From positions 62,001 through 126,000 of the forward strand of contig NHBK01000014.1 in NCBI GenBank assembly GCA_002173095.1: a stretch of 64,000 nt of DNA, read 5' to 3'. The translations under genes and the position numbers were made by a program. Under the pieces are notes generated by a model. That model searched no databases. It was not told the origin of the DNA and worked only from the letters and a program-made list of their open reading frames with translations. This stretch comes from Hyphomonadaceae bacterium TMED5. GTDB lineage: Bacteria > Pseudomonadota > Alphaproteobacteria > Caulobacterales > Hyphomonadaceae. Positions 54,772-64,000 of this stretch are shown one piece after another (within the stretch, counting starts at the first letter, position 1; every line of letters begins with the position of its first letter).

Positions 54772-57700
54772 ATGCCTACAATCTCCACTTTAGAAGAGAT
54801 AAAGCTCAACGATCTGCTCGAAGCGGCCACATCCACCGAATGGGGTGTAGATGACGTCGCAGCTGATCCACTCGTCCGCAGCTTCATCACACAATGCCAC
54901 GTCTCGCTTGAAGATGATCTGGTAAAACGCGCCCCTCTGGCAGAGCTCGACAAAGTTATGGCGAGCTTCTGGAAATGGGGTGAAACGCGGATCGGCGAAA
55001 CATCGCTGGTTCGTACGCGAAACATTACAGCGAAGAACAGCTCTCTTCCGACCTTCACCGTTCTTGAGGTAGTGGGCGAAGATATGCCCTTCCTGGTTGG
55101 CTCTATTCTGGGCGCATGTCGTGAATCCAATCTTCACGCCGAAATGGTTCTGCACCCCATTATCGACCATAGCCGGGATGAAAAAGGCCATCGCGTCCAA
55201 CTGACAGGCGATACGCGCGAATCTTATATTCAGGTCTTCCTGCAGCTACTCGATGATGAGAGCCGGGTTGAGCTTGAGGCCGAAGTCGAAAAAACCCTGT
55301 CCGACATCCGAAACTGCGTAGCAGATTTTGCGACACTTCAGGCCCGCATGCGTGACAGCGCGTCCATCGTTGGCATGAATTCGTTTCTGGACAATCAGCG
55401 GGCCAAGGAGGCTGAGGATTTCCTCACCTGGCTGGCTAATGATCATTTCACGTTTCTGGGCAGCCGTCGTTACACCTTCGCGCGCGATGAAAATGGCGAG
55501 CTAAAGCCGGAAGAGCCGGAAATCGTGCCGGGGTCCAGCCTTGGTATTCTGCGCAATGAATCGAATTTTATTCTGAAGCGCGGTAGCGAACCGACCATTA
55601 TCACGGGCCGTATTTCTGAATTCCTGAATGAACCAGACCCACTGATCGTGGCGAAAGCTACACTGAAATCCCGCGTTCACCGCCGGGTCAGCGCAGATTA
55701 TGTGGGCATTAAACAGTATGACGACACCGGCAAAGTTGTCGGTGAAACACGGTTTGTCGGCCTGTTCACAGCAGATGCCTACAATGCGATGACCAAGGAT
55801 GTGCCTCTTATTCGTGAGAAGGTCCGCCGTGTGCTGATTGCGGCCGGCAAACGTCCAAACAGCCATGATTCCAATGCATTGCGCCACATTCTGGAAACCT
55901 ATCCCCGTGATGAACTTTTCCAGATCGAAGATGGCGAATTGCTGGCAAATGCCAATGGCATTCTGAAGCTTCAGAACCAGACAGAGACCCGCATTTTCGT
56001 ACGCAAAGACCGGTTCGACCGATATCTTTCTGCGCTCGTCTACCTGCCAAAGGAATCTTTCCATTCCGAACTTCGTCAGAAAATCGGACATACATTGGAG
56101 ACAGCGTTTGGCGGCACGCTAACTGCTTTCTATCCGCATTACGGCGACGGACCGCTTGCGCGCGTCCACTTCATGCTCGACCTTGAACCGGGTCTTCCAG
56201 AGCCAGAAACCGATGCACTGGAAGCTGAAATCGCCGAGCTCGCGCGCAGCTGGAATGATGATCTTCGCGCCCTGATCCGCAGCCGTCGATCCGGCCTGCC
56301 AAAATGGATCCATCCGGAAGTCGTCGCGGGCGCATTTTCACCGGGCTATAAAGACATGTTCTCCGCCCATGAAGCCCTGACCGATCTCATGACGCTCGAT
56401 CACCTTCGTGATGGCCGCACCGTGTCGCTTCGCGCCTTGCGCAAAGTGGGTGACGGCCCGGATACAATTCGCGCAAAAATTTATACCAACGACATGCCCG
56501 TCCAGCTGTCGGAAAGTGTTCCAGTCTTTGAAAGTATGGGACTTTTTGTCGTTTCAGAGAGCAGTTTTGCCGTTCAGCCAAATACAGGAATGGGCGGAAA
56601 CTACTGGGTTCACTCGCTATCCATGCGCTCATCTGATGGCAAAGACATTGCCTTTGATGAGATCCGCAACAAATTCGAGGACGCGTTCGAAGCGGTCTGG
56701 ACACAGAAAACCGAAAGCGATGGCTTTAACAGGCTGGTTCTCGCTATCGGTGCGGACTGGCGCGAATCTGCCCTCTTCCGCACGCTATCGCGCTATCGCA
56801 AACAGACCGGCATGGATTTGGCTCAGTCAACGCAAATTCAGGCGCTGGCCAATAATCCGAAGATCGCAACTCTGCTGCTGGAATGTTTTGAAGCGCGGTT
56901 CAATCCAGAACTCGATCTGACGCTGGAAGAGCGCGCCGACAAATGCTCCGAGATCACAAAGAAAATCTCGGAAGCGCTTGAAGACGTGGATTCCCTTGAT
57001 GAAGACCGGGTCCTTCAACGCCTTTCGGAGCTTATTCACGCGATCAAGCGGACATCCTTCTACCAGAAGGGACCAGACGACCAACCGCTTGATTATATTG
57101 CAATTAAAATTGCAAGCCGCGAGATTGAGGCCCTGCCAGAGCCTCGCCCATTCCGCGAAATCTTCATGTGTGCCCCACATGTTGAAGGGGTTCACCTACG
57201 CTTTGGGCCTGTCGCACGCGGCGGGCTTCGCTGGTCTGATCGCCGCGATGATTTCCGCACCGAGGTGCTTGGTCTGGTAAAAGCCCAGCAGGTCAAAAAC
57301 TCAGTTATTGTTCCTGTAGGCTCCAAAGGTGGCTTCTTCCCGAAACAATTGCCGAAAAATGGCACGCGAGACGAAATCACAACCGAAGCCATCCGGTCCT
57401 ATAAGACCTTTATCCGCTCACTGCTTTCGCTCACGGACAATCTGATTGACGGTGAGCCACGTCATCCACGCAACACAGTGATCTGGGATGGTTCCGACCC
57501 ATATCTGGTGGTTGCGGCCGATAAGGGCACAGCAACCTTCTCTGACATCGCGAACGAAATCAGCGAGTCCTATGACTTCTGGCTGGGAGATGCCTTCGCC
57601 TCTGGCGGCTCTGCCGGGTATGACCACAAAAAGATGGGTATTACCGCGCGCGGCGCCTGGGTTGCGGTCCAGCGTCATTTCCGCGAGATCGATGTCGACA

Positions 57701-59646
57701 TTCAGTCAGAGCGCTTCTCTGTGATTGGCGTGGGCGACATGTCGGGCGATGTGTTTGGCAATGGCATGCTTCTTTCGAAGAAGATTATGCTGAAAGCCGC
57801 CTTCAACCATATGCATATCCTCATCGACCCTGCCCCACAGGATGTTGAAGCAGCATGGCATGAACGCAACCGAATGTTTGAACTGCCGCGCTCGACCTGG
57901 GATGATTATGATAAGAGCCTTATCTCGGAAGGCGGCGGTGTTTTCCCACGTTCGGCAAAGCGCATTGAACTGACGCCTCAGATCAAAGAGTTCCTCGGTA
58001 TTGAAGACGATGTTCTCACGCCAAACGAGCTCATTCAGGCTATTCTGAAAGCCGAAGCGGATCTTCTCTGGTTTGGTGGTATTGGCACTTATGTGAAATC
58101 TCACGCCGAAACGGATATGCAGGTTGGTGACAAAGCCAATGATGCGATCCGGATTTCCGCTGATGAGCTGAATGTCAAAGTCGTCGGCGAAGGCGCAAAC
58201 CTTGGCGTGACACAGGCCGGACGCATTGAGTTTGCCCGCAAAGGCGGTCGCATCAATACAGATGCGGTCGATAACTCCGCAGGCGTGGACAGCTCTGACC
58301 ATGAGGTGAATATCAAAATTCTCCTGCGCAATGCGATCGACTCAGGCGACCTGGCCGCTGAAGATCGCAATGAACTGCTCGCATCCATGACCAAAGAGGT
58401 CGCCAATAAAGTTCTGATCCATAACTATGATCAGGCGGGCGCGCTGAGTGTCGCCGAAGCGTCTGCAGCGCACGATCTGGATTCCCATGAACGGATGATG
58501 GAGCGTCTGGAAGCTGCGGGTCTTCTGAAACGAGCCGTAGAGGGCCTTCCAAAGGCCGAGGACATACGTTTGCTGCACGATCAGCATCAGGGTCTTACTC
58601 GTCCGGAACTTTCTGTCCTTCTGGCCTATGCCAAGATCACACTGTTTGATGAGCTGATCGACAGTAATGTCCCGGATGATGCATTCCTGTCAGATCAATT
58701 CCGTTCTTATTTCCCGGATGAATTGCTGCAATTTGAAAGCGCGATGGAAAATCACCGGCTGAAGCGCGAAATCATCGCAACCCAGCTGGCCAATGACATC
58801 ATCAACCTTGGCGGCATCACCTTTGTGCACCGTGTGAAAGAACGCGCAGGCGTTGAGACCGATCAGACCGCACGGGCCTTTATAGCGGCATTGTCCATCT
58901 TCTCTTTGCGTCCTCTGCTGAAACGCATTGATGAGCTGGATAATCAGGTGCCGGCTAATGTTCAGATCCGTCTTCGGGTTGATCTGATCAGCGCGCTGCG
59001 TCGCCAGGTCTTCTGGCTGGCCAAAACCCGCTCCATTAATGGTGAAATCGGAGACTTGGTGTCGGCTTATGAAGATGGTGTGACCCAGCTTGTCACGGCA
59101 AACACAGTCACACTTTCGCCATACGAAAATGGTCTTCTTGAAGAAACGAAGGCTGAATATCGCGATATTGGTGCGCCAAGCGATGTGTCTGACCGGGTTG
59201 CGGTCATACTTTCCATGACGTCGGCCACAGATATTGTAGACCTGTCTCATCGTACGGGTCGCGATGTTCCTAAAATGGCGACGCTCTTCAATGCGATTGG
59301 TGACAAGTTCGGTTATGAGCGTATCCGTCAGACAGCGTTGTCGCTAAAACTCGATCAGCACTGGGACAGACTTGCGGTTCGCGGTATTGTTGAAACCCTG
59401 GTTGATCAACAAATAGTACTTGCTGAGCGTATTTCGGCAAATTCCGAGCTTAAAGACTGGGATGACTTTGAGTCAGCCAGAAAAAGAGTTGATGGATTTG
59501 TAGCTATGCATGCGGAAGATCACGAGAGACTTGAATTAAACCTTGCAGAACTAGAGCACTCTGGTGCATGGACATTTGCAAAACTGGTTCTCTTCGCGAA
59601 TGCGATGCGTAGCTTTATTGATGATACCGACGTAGGGGCAACGTAG
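54772..59646 (+). CDS. gdhZ: NAD-specific glutamate dehydrogenase, large (GDH180) type
   Basis: A 1624-residue enzyme deaminating glutamate to 2-oxoglutarate. The ATG with GGAACCGAG upstream was chosen over a TTG nine codons earlier. The N-terminal third is the ACT-like and helical regulatory region. The catalytic core is around residues 800-1200, with the VIVPVGSKGGFFPKQLP segment and the dinucleotide site in GVGDMSGDVFGNGML. The C-terminal helical domain is complete. In Caulobacter crescentus the homologue GdhZ is cell-cycle regulated and, with KidO, affects FtsZ (established for that species only). The GNAT gene overlaps its stop by one base. Confidence 0.94.
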   Translation: MPTISTLEEIKLNDLLEAATSTEWGVDDVAADPLVRSFITQCHVSLEDDLVKRAPLAELDKVMASFWKWGETRIGETSLVRTRNITAKNSSLPTFTVLEVVGEDMPFLVGSILGACRESNLHAEMVLHPIIDHSRDEKGHRVQLTGDTRESYIQVFLQLLDDESRVELEAEVEKTLSDIRNCVADFATLQARMRDSASIVGMNSFLDNQRAKEAEDFLTWLANDHFTFLGSRRYTFARDENGELKPEEPEIVPGSSLGILRNESNFILKRGSEPTIITGRISEFLNEPDPLIVAKATLKSRVHRRVSADYVGIKQYDDTGKVVGETRFVGLFTADAYNAMTKDVPLIREKVRRVLIAAGKRPNSHDSNALRHILETYPRDELFQIEDGELLANANGILKLQNQTETRIFVRKDRFDRYLSALVYLPKESFHSELRQKIGHTLETAFGGTLTAFYPHYGDGPLARVHFMLDLEPGLPEPETDALEAEIAELARSWNDDLRALIRSRRSGLPKWIHPEVVAGAFSPGYKDMFSAHEALTDLMTLDHLRDGRTVSLRALRKVGDGPDTIRAKIYTNDMPVQLSESVPVFESMGLFVVSESSFAVQPNTGMGGNYWVHSLSMRSSDGKDIAFDEIRNKFEDAFEAVWTQKTESDGFNRLVLAIGADWRESALFRTLSRYRKQTGMDLAQSTQIQALANNPKIATLLLECFEARFNPELDLTLEERADKCSEITKKISEALEDVDSLDEDRVLQRLSELIHAIKRTSFYQKGPDDQPLDYIAIKIASREIEALPEPRPFREIFMCAPHVEGVHLRFGPVARGGLRWSDRRDDFRTEVLGLVKAQQVKNSVIVPVGSKGGFFPKQLPKNGTRDEITTEAIRSYKTFIRSLLSLTDNLIDGEPRHPRNTVIWDGSDPYLVVAADKGTATFSDIANEISESYDFWLGDAFASGGSAGYDHKKMGITARGAWVAVQRHFREIDVDIQSERFSVIGVGDMSGDVFGNGMLLSKKIMLKAAFNHMHILIDPAPQDVEAAWHERNRMFELPRSTWDDYDKSLISEGGGVFPRSAKRIELTPQIKEFLGIEDDVLTPNELIQAILKAEADLLWFGGIGTYVKSHAETDMQVGDKANDAIRISADELNVKVVGEGANLGVTQAGRIEFARKGGRINTDAVDNSAGVDSSDHEVNIKILLRNAIDSGDLAAEDRNELLASMTKEVANKVLIHNYDQAGALSVAEASAAHDLDSHERMMERLEAAGLLKRAVEGLPKAEDIRLLHDQHQGLTRPELSVLLAYAKITLFDELIDSNVPDDAFLSDQFRSYFPDELLQFESAMENHRLKREIIATQLANDIINLGGITFVHRVKERAGVETDQTARAFIAALSIFSLRPLLKRIDELDNQVPANVQIRLRVDLISALRRQVFWLAKTRSINGEIGDLVSAYEDGVTQLVTANTVTLSPYENGLLEETKAEYRDIGAPSDVSDRVAVILSMTSATDIVDLSHRTGRDVPKMATLFNAIGDKFGYERIRQTALSLKLDQHWDRLAVRGIVETLVDQQIVLAERISANSELKDWDDFESARKRVDGFVAMHAEDHERLELNLAELEHSGAWTFAKLVLFANAMRSFIDDTDVGAT

Positions 59647-60209
59647 TGGTTCAGGCACGCAATATAAATCTGCGATTCCGTGACGGAGTTGTTGAAGACG
59701 CAGAACGTGTTGCGGATCTGGGTCGGCTGACCTTTACCGAAAATTTCGGCTCTGTTTTCAAACGCTCAGATCTCGATCTGTATATGGATCGCTATTTCTC
59801 TTTAGAGAAAGTGAAAAAAGATCTGGAAGACACTGAGTGTGACTATCGCCTCGCAGAAGGCGGTATCACCTTGGTCGGGTATGCTAAGGTCAGCCCGGTC
59901 ACCCTGCCTATTCAGGACGACGGAAAAACCCGGCTACAGCTGCACCGGCTCTATGTGCGTGGTACACGCCAGGGCGTTGGTGTGGGCGGTATTCTTCTAA
60001 GCTGGGCCATTGAACGCGCGAAAGAACGCGGAGCAGATGAACTTTGCCTCGGCGTTTCGGCTGATAATCTGCGCGCGATCAATGTTTATGAGAGCCGTGG
60101 ATTTGTTGCATTCGGCAAACAAACCATCCATGTGGGCGACGCCACGGATGAAGAAGTTATGATGACCCTGCCTTTACAGGCAGAGGCCAAATCAAAACTA
60201 AGTGCTTGA
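59646..60209 (+). CDS. GNAT family N-acetyltransferase
   Basis: A 187-residue acetyl-CoA-dependent transferase starting at GTG on the last base of the gdhZ stop, hence translationally coupled. The core has the acetyl-CoA loop LYVRGTRQGVGVGGIL (Q/RxxGxG/A pattern, about residues 107-122) and the NLRAINVYESRGF motif near 145-157. The protein or small-molecule target is unknown. Its position behind a dehydrogenase raises the idea of lysine acetylation of the neighbour, which is conjecture. Confidence 0.9.
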   Translation: MVQARNINLRFRDGVVEDAERVADLGRLTFTENFGSVFKRSDLDLYMDRYFSLEKVKKDLEDTECDYRLAEGGITLVGYAKVSPVTLPIQDDGKTRLQLHRLYVRGTRQGVGVGGILLSWAIERAKERGADELCLGVSADNLRAINVYESRGFVAFGKQTIHVGDATDEEVMMTLPLQAEAKSKLSA

Positions 60210-60210
60210 A

Positions 60211-60227
60211 TTAATTTAGAAAATTAA
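60211..60227. other. AT-only inverted repeat between GNAT and parB ends
   Basis: TTAATTT, AGA, AAATTAA: perfect 7-base arms that include the parB stop. AT pairing only makes it a weak terminator or a simple feature of convergent ends. Confidence 0.4.
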
Positions 60228-61114
60228 CCTCGGCTGAGACGCCGGCAAAGATCGTCGAGCTGTTCCAGGTCGCGATATTTGATACGAAGCTCGCCGCCAC
60301 TGGCTTTCGCGCGAATGTCGACAATAAGCCCAAGCGCACGTGACAGATCGGCTTCTAAAGCCTCAGTATCGACGTCTTTTTCTTTAGACTCGGTGCGAGC
60401 GGATTTCATATCTCCACCAGCAGCCAGTCGACGAACCAGAGCTTCAGTGTCACGAACGGAAAGCTTTCGAGCAATTACCTGCTCAACAACAGCTTCAGGA
60501 TCATCAGCCGCAAGCGCCGCGCGCGCATGGCCAGCCGTAATGTCACCCGCACGCAGACTTTCACGTACAGCTTCCGGCAAATTCATCAGACGCAGCATGT
60601 TCGCGACATGCGCGCGGCTTTTACCAACCGCTTCAGCCAGCGCTTCCTGCGTTTTCCCAAAACGGTTCATCAGCGCCTGATAGCCCTCAGCCTCTTCCAT
60701 CGCATTCAGATCTTCGCGCTGAATATTCTCAATGAGGCCGATTTCCAGAAGCTCAACATCGTTGGTTTGCAGAATACGGGCTGGAATTTCCTTCAGACCC
60801 GCCGCCTTAGACGCGCGAAAACGGCGCTCACCGGCGATAATCTGGTAATCATGGTCGTCAGCCGTAACTTCTCGCACGAGAATCGGGGTCAAAACGCCGC
60901 GTACACGGACAGAAGCCGTCAATTCTTCGAGCTTTTTCGCGTCAAACTGCTTACGTGGCTGATTTGGGTTCGGCTTGACGCGTTTCATACGAAGCATCTG
61001 AACTTCCTTAGCGGAATCAGATGCACCATCGGCACCTTCAAACGTGTCGTATTCGCCGATTAGGGCTGAAAGCCCCTTCCCTAACCTGCTGTTTTTTTTA
61101 GGTTCTTCACTCAT
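60224..61114 (-). CDS. parB: Chromosome partitioning protein ParB
   Basis: A 296-residue CTP-dependent clamp that loads at parS. The N-terminal lysine-rich start and GKGLSALIG are followed by the NPNQPRKQF box (49-57). The GERRFR CTP-binding motif (95-100) and the central HTH (about 150-190) come next. The C-terminal dimerisation domain ends RLSRG. A charged linker (about 225-250) is normal. It is downstream of parA, 4 bases apart. Two perfect parS sites lie 1 kb upstream in rsmG. Confidence 0.97.
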   Translation of the reverse strand: MSEEPKKNSRLGKGLSALIGEYDTFEGADGASDSAKEVQMLRMKRVKPNPNQPRKQFDAKKLEELTASVRVRGVLTPILVREVTADDHDYQIIAGERRFRASKAAGLKEIPARILQTNDVELLEIGLIENIQREDLNAMEEAEGYQALMNRFGKTQEALAEAVGKSRAHVANMLRLMNLPEAVRESLRAGDITAGHARAALAADDPEAVVEQVIARKLSVRDTEALVRRLAAGGDMKSARTESKEKDVDTEALEADLSRALGLIVDIRAKASGGELRIKYRDLEQLDDLCRRLSRG

Positions 61115-61118
61115 AGTC

Positions 61119-61925
61119 TTACGCCATTACCAAAGAGCGCTCACGGTGAAGCAGCTCAGACGCCAGGCGGATATAAGCTTCGCTGCCCGGGCATTTATAA
61201 TCATAAAGAAGCGCTGGTTTGCCGTAACCCGGCGCCTCAGACAGCTTCACATTTCGCGGAATAACGGTGTCATAGATATACACCTTATCGCCGAGCTTTT
61301 CGCGGGCTTCCTGCTCAACCTCAGAAGACAAACGGTTACGCTTGTCGAACATGGTGAGAATGATGCCCTGAATATCGAGGTCCGGGTTCAGCCCGCTTTT
61401 TACGATCTGAACCGTGCGCAGAAGCTGAGACAGACCTTCCATCGCATAGAACTCACACTGCAGCGGCACGAGCAATGAATCGCTCGCGGTCATGGCATTG
61501 ATTGTGAGAGATGAAAGCGATGGCGGACAATCAATCAGGATAATGTCATATGCATCATCACCCGCACGTTTGCGATAATCGCGCAGCGCATCACGAAGTC
61601 GGAAAGAACGCTTAGGATCATCAGCCAGTGCGGTTTCCACGCCCGCAAGATTTTCATCACCCGGCACGAGATCCAGCCCCGGTACCAAGGTTGGAACAGC
61701 GGCTTCTTCCAGCGGAATACGATCGACGACCATATCAAAGCTGGTGAGCTTACGATCGCGAATACCCACGCCTACACCCGTAGATGCGTTACCCTGAGCA
61801 TCAAAATCCAGAATAAGAACTTTGCGACCAACCGCGGCTAACGCCGTGCCCAGGTTAATGGAGGTGGTCGTCTTACCAACGCCGCCCTTTTGGTTCACGA
61901 CAGCGAGAATACGAGACTTAGACAC
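61119..61925 (-). CDS. parA: Chromosome partitioning ATPase ParA
   Basis: A 268-residue Walker-type ATPase that positions the parS-ParB complex. The start is GTG with GGAGG 7 bases upstream ([12 protein letters not shown]); the frame extends 14 codons up but without a ribosome site. The deviant Walker A is KGGVGKT (13-19), followed by LDFDAQGN. It overlaps the end of rsmG by 8 bases, so rsmG, parA and parB are coupled. Confidence 0.97.
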   Translation of the reverse strand: MSKSRILAVVNQKGGVGKTTTSINLGTALAAVGRKVLILDFDAQGNASTGVGVGIRDRKLTSFDMVVDRIPLEEAAVPTLVPGLDLVPGDENLAGVETALADDPKRSFRLRDALRDYRKRAGDDAYDIILIDCPPSLSSLTINAMTASDSLLVPLQCEFYAMEGLSQLLRTVQIVKSGLNPDLDIQGIILTMFDKRNRLSSEVEQEAREKLGDKVYIYDTVIPRNVKLSEAPGYGKPALLYDYKCPGSEAYIRLASELLHRERSLVMA

Positions 61926-62538
61926 GAGAAACCTCCGAAATTCTGAGAATGACGCCCTCTGAGTCACTCAGACTCGGCGTGGTATCAGAGTTAAAATTCC
62001 AATAACCTTTAGCCTGCGTCAATTCCGTTTTCCAGTTTCTTCCCTTCAGAAACACCCCTATTGCGGAGTTATCCAACCATTTCTCACAATAGTGGATAAG
62101 TCCGGACAAATCTGTGACTGCGCGAGCGGTTATGAAGTCGACTGTTTCACGTGAAACATTCTCGATACGGGCGTTTTCGACCGTCACAGGGAGGTTCAGC
62201 TCCCGCGCTACAGTGCGAAGGAACACGCATCTCTTCTGCAAAGACTCTACGAGAACCAATTCGGTGTCTTCAGCTTCAGCGGCGCAACATGCCAGGATAA
62301 TGCCGGGCAAGCCCGCACCAGACCCAATATCCATGATGACTTTACCGCTAGAAACCAGCGGCCAGACCTGAAGGCAATCGAGAATATGACGTTCCCATAA
62401 TTCGTCGCGCTCTCTCGGGCCGATTAAATTATGAGTCTTGCTCCACTTCAGAAGGAGATCATGATAGCCGCTCAGGCGATCATATGTTTCACGTGAAACA
62501 TCAAAATCGAGCCGCGCGCATAGTTTTTCATATTTCAT
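61918..62538 (-). CDS. rsmG: 16S rRNA m7G527 methyltransferase RsmG
   Basis: A 206-residue SAM-dependent methyltransferase. The SAM-binding motif [10 protein letters not shown] lies at residues 70-79, and an N-terminal helical part precedes it. Two parS sites in the gene both encode Val-Ser-Arg-Glu-Thr, at residues 14-18 and 128-132, so the protein sequence carries the partition site. The gene start overlaps the mnmG stop by 4 bases, giving mnmG-rsmG-parA-parB. Confidence 0.95.
   Translation of the reverse strand: MKYEKLCARLDFDVSRETYDRLSGYHDLLLKWSKTHNLIGPRERDELWERHILDCLQVWPLVSSGKVIMDIGSGAGLPGIILACCAAEAEDTELVLVESLQKRCVFLRTVARELNLPVTVENARIENVSRETVDFITARAVTDLSGLIHYCEKWLDNSAIGVFLKGRNWKTELTQAKGYWNFNSDTTPSLSDSEGVILRISEVSRV
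62143..62158. other. parS site 1
   Basis: TGTTTCACGTGAAACA, identical to the canonical 16-bp ParB-binding palindrome, inside rsmG codons 128-132. Confidence 0.96.
62485..62500. other. parS site 2
   Basis: TGTTTCACGTGAAACA again, inside rsmG codons 14-18, 342 bases from site 1. Both copies are perfect palindromes. Confidence 0.96.
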
Positions 62539-64000
62539 CCGGCTTCAGATGCCCTGCTCTCTTCGCCAAGTTTATCGCGCTTACGCATATGACTAAGAAC
62601 CGCCAGCACCGCACTCGGTGTCATGCCCTCAATACGTTGGGCTTGTGCGATGGTTTCCGGACGAATGCGCTCGAGCTTTTCACGGATCTCGTTGGATAAA
62701 GACCCAACCTCCGCATAATTCAAATCACGCGGAATATGGCGTTGTTCGTCCTTGCGGAGTGTCGCAATCTCAGAGGCCTGGCGTTCAAGATAGCTTGAAT
62801 AGCGCGCCTCGATTTCGACCTGCGCCAAAATAGCAGGTTCAATGTCTTTAAGCTCAGGCCAGCGCGGCAGCAGCGTTTCCAAAGTCACGCCTTGAAAGGT
62901 TAGAAGCTCAAAGGCTGTGCGACGGCGACCATCGAGTTTTATATCAATCCCTAGTTCACGCGCTTCATTCGGCGTAACAGTTCCGTCCTTTAGGACTGAA
63001 AGCGCAGTGTCTATTTTCGACGCTTTGTCAGAATACGATGACCAGCGCGCATCTTTAACTGCACCAAATTCCCGGCCCTTTGAGGTCAAACGCTGATCAG
63101 CATTATCTGCGCGCAAATGCAGACGATACTCCGCACGAGAGGTGAACATTCGATAAGGCTCTGTCACGCCGCGCGTTACAAGGTCATCGATCATCACGCC
63201 GATATAGGCTTCTGCCCGATCGAAAATAATCGGTTCAGCCCCCGGCGCCATGGATTGGCGCGCCGCATTAAAGCCCGCCATCATGCCTTGTGCGGCCGCT
63301 TCCTCATAACCGGTGGTGCCATTGATCTGCCCAGCGAGATACAATCCCGGCAGAACTTTCACTTCCAATGTCCGGTTCAGACTGCGCGGATCGACATAGT
63401 CATATTCAATCGCGTAACCCGGCTGCAGAATGACGACATTCTCAAGCCCCGGAATGGTTCGAATGAAAGCATCCTGAACATCGGCCGGTAGCGACGACGA
63501 AATGCCGTTCGGATATACCGTATCATCGTCCAGACCTTCAGGCTCCAGAAACACCTGATGTCTGTCCCGGTCTACAAACTTATGAACTTTGTCTTCAATG
63601 CTTGGGCAATAACGCGGTCCCCGGCCCTCAATGGCGCCGGAATAGACAGCGGACTTTGTGAGGTTTTCCTGAATGACTTTATGCGTTTCAGCATTCGTCC
63701 AGGTGATCCCGCACGCAATTTGCGGGACTGAAACCTTTTCCGTGAGGAATGAAAACGGCACAGGCTCATCATCAGCGGACTGCATTTCCAGTCGATCCCA
63801 CTCAATTGTCTTTCCATCAAGGCGCGCTGGTGTCCCGGTTTTCAAGCGTCCAAGCGGCAGATCAAGCGCGAGCAGCTTTTTAGACAATTCGTTGGATGGC
63901 GCCTCACCGACTCGTCCGGCAGGAATACGTTCTTCACCGCGATGAATAAGACCACGCAGAAAAGTGCCGGTTGTCAGAACAACCGCTTTGGCCCGAACAG
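62535..64000 (-). CDS. mnmG: tRNA uridine 5-carboxymethylaminomethyl modification enzyme MnmG, C-terminal part (runs off the right edge)
   Basis: FAD- and folate-dependent enzyme that with MnmE places the cmnm5/nm5 group on wobble uridine; MnmC, also in this window, acts later. The visible 487 codons hold the middle and C-terminus: [21 protein letters not shown], then [34 protein letters not shown], and the helical C-terminal domain with SGYIDRQ-like [10 protein letters not shown]. The N-terminal FAD GxGxxG lies outside the window. It is the first gene here of the origin-linked mnmG-rsmG-parA-parB unit. Confidence 0.97.
   Translation of the reverse strand, partial: VRAKAVVLTTGTFLRGLIHRGEERIPAGRVGEAPSNELSKKLLALDLPLGRLKTGTPARLDGKTIEWDRLEMQSADDEPVPFSFLTEKVSVPQIACGITWTNAETHKVIQENLTKSAVYSGAIEGRGPRYCPSIEDKVHKFVDRDRHQVFLEPEGLDDDTVYPNGISSSLPADVQDAFIRTIPGLENVVILQPGYAIEYDYVDPRSLNRTLEVKVLPGLYLAGQINGTTGYEEAAAQGMMAGFNAARQSMAPGAEPIIFDRAEAYIGVMIDDLVTRGVTEPYRMFTSRAEYRLHLRADNADQRLTSKGREFGAVKDARWSSYSDKASKIDTALSVLKDGTVTPNEARELGIDIKLDGRRRTAFELLTFQGVTLETLLPRWPELKDIEPAILAQVEIEARYSSYLERQASEIATLRKDEQRHIPRDLNYAEVGSLSNEIREKLERIRPETIAQAQRIEGMTPSAVLAVLSHMRKRDKLGEESRASEAG

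Noticed and set aside
1-64000. CRISPR arrays, insertion sequences, prophage genes, tRNA or rRNA genes
   Set aside because: I looked for short regular repeats, transposases with terminal inverted repeats, phage structural genes and tRNA-like cloverleafs and found none that I could support. The only recombinase is chromosomal xerD.

Overview
The window looks like a chromosomal segment of an alphaproteobacterium. The gene families and their order best fit the Hyphomonadaceae/Maricaulales-Caulobacterales group. Evidence for this is a CC0125/CC1285-type lipoprotein, a very large GdhZ-type NAD-glutamate dehydrogenase, the aerobic-type cobS/cobT pair with bolA and a J-domain gene beside it, and the xerD-aroK-aroB order. 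The right end carries the usual origin-proximal block mnmG-rsmG-parA-parB with two perfect parS sites, so the window probably lies close to oriC. This placement is inference from gene content; no rRNA or tRNA gene is present to confirm it. I saw no insertion sequence, prophage or CRISPR array.

Layout, left to right. (1) 0-5.3 kb: the 5' part of xerD, a large secreted protein translationally coupled to a 44-residue membrane peptide, then aroK-aroB-CNNM/CorC-type protein on the other strand. (2) 5.3-8.1 kb: an AT-richer glycosyltransferase plus Wzx-type flippase pair, probably acquired. (3) 8.2-12.3 kb: a TonB-dependent receptor facing away from an M19 dipeptidase lipoprotein. (4) 12.3-19.6 kb: bolA, J-domain gene, cobS, enoyl-CoA hydratase, acyltransferase, cobT and a phytase-like esterase lipoprotein. 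(5) 19.6-30.9 kb: metabolic and envelope genes (amidohydrolase, L28, DUF3108, 2OG-Fe oxygenase, aldehyde dehydrogenase, SDR, DUF1232, DUF2189, TetR, DMT transporter). (6) 31-32.4 kb: an exported protein made of five 75-76-residue repeats, with cysteine pairs at both ends of the repeat array. (7) 32.8-36.2 kb: the peroxide-defence locus ahpC-ahpF with divergent oxyR. (8) 36.7-41.5 kb: hrpB, an aldo/keto reductase, DUF2853 with a structured leader, and a WecG-family glycosyltransferase. (9) 41.6-44.9 kb: a complete phage-shock (Psp) locus. pspF diverges from a sigma-54 promoter that drives a six-gene operon containing pspA, pspB, pspC and three small extra membrane or exported proteins. (10) 45-54.3 kb: mnmC, TetR, LysE-type exporter, ppa, UPF0126 channel, argG, VWA protein, YihY and a HerA-like ATPase. 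(11) 54.3-60.2 kb: gdhZ behind a leader with two mutually exclusive hairpins, then a GNAT gene. (12) 60.2-64 kb: parB, parA, rsmG (containing both parS sites) and truncated mnmG.

The most unusual items are the 76-residue repeat protein with terminal cysteines, the expanded psp operon with two peptides under 50 residues, the alternative-hairpin leader before gdhZ, the long stem-loop before the DUF2853 gene, and the extreme compaction of convergent gene ends, in which stop codons abut, overlap or are built into palindromes.
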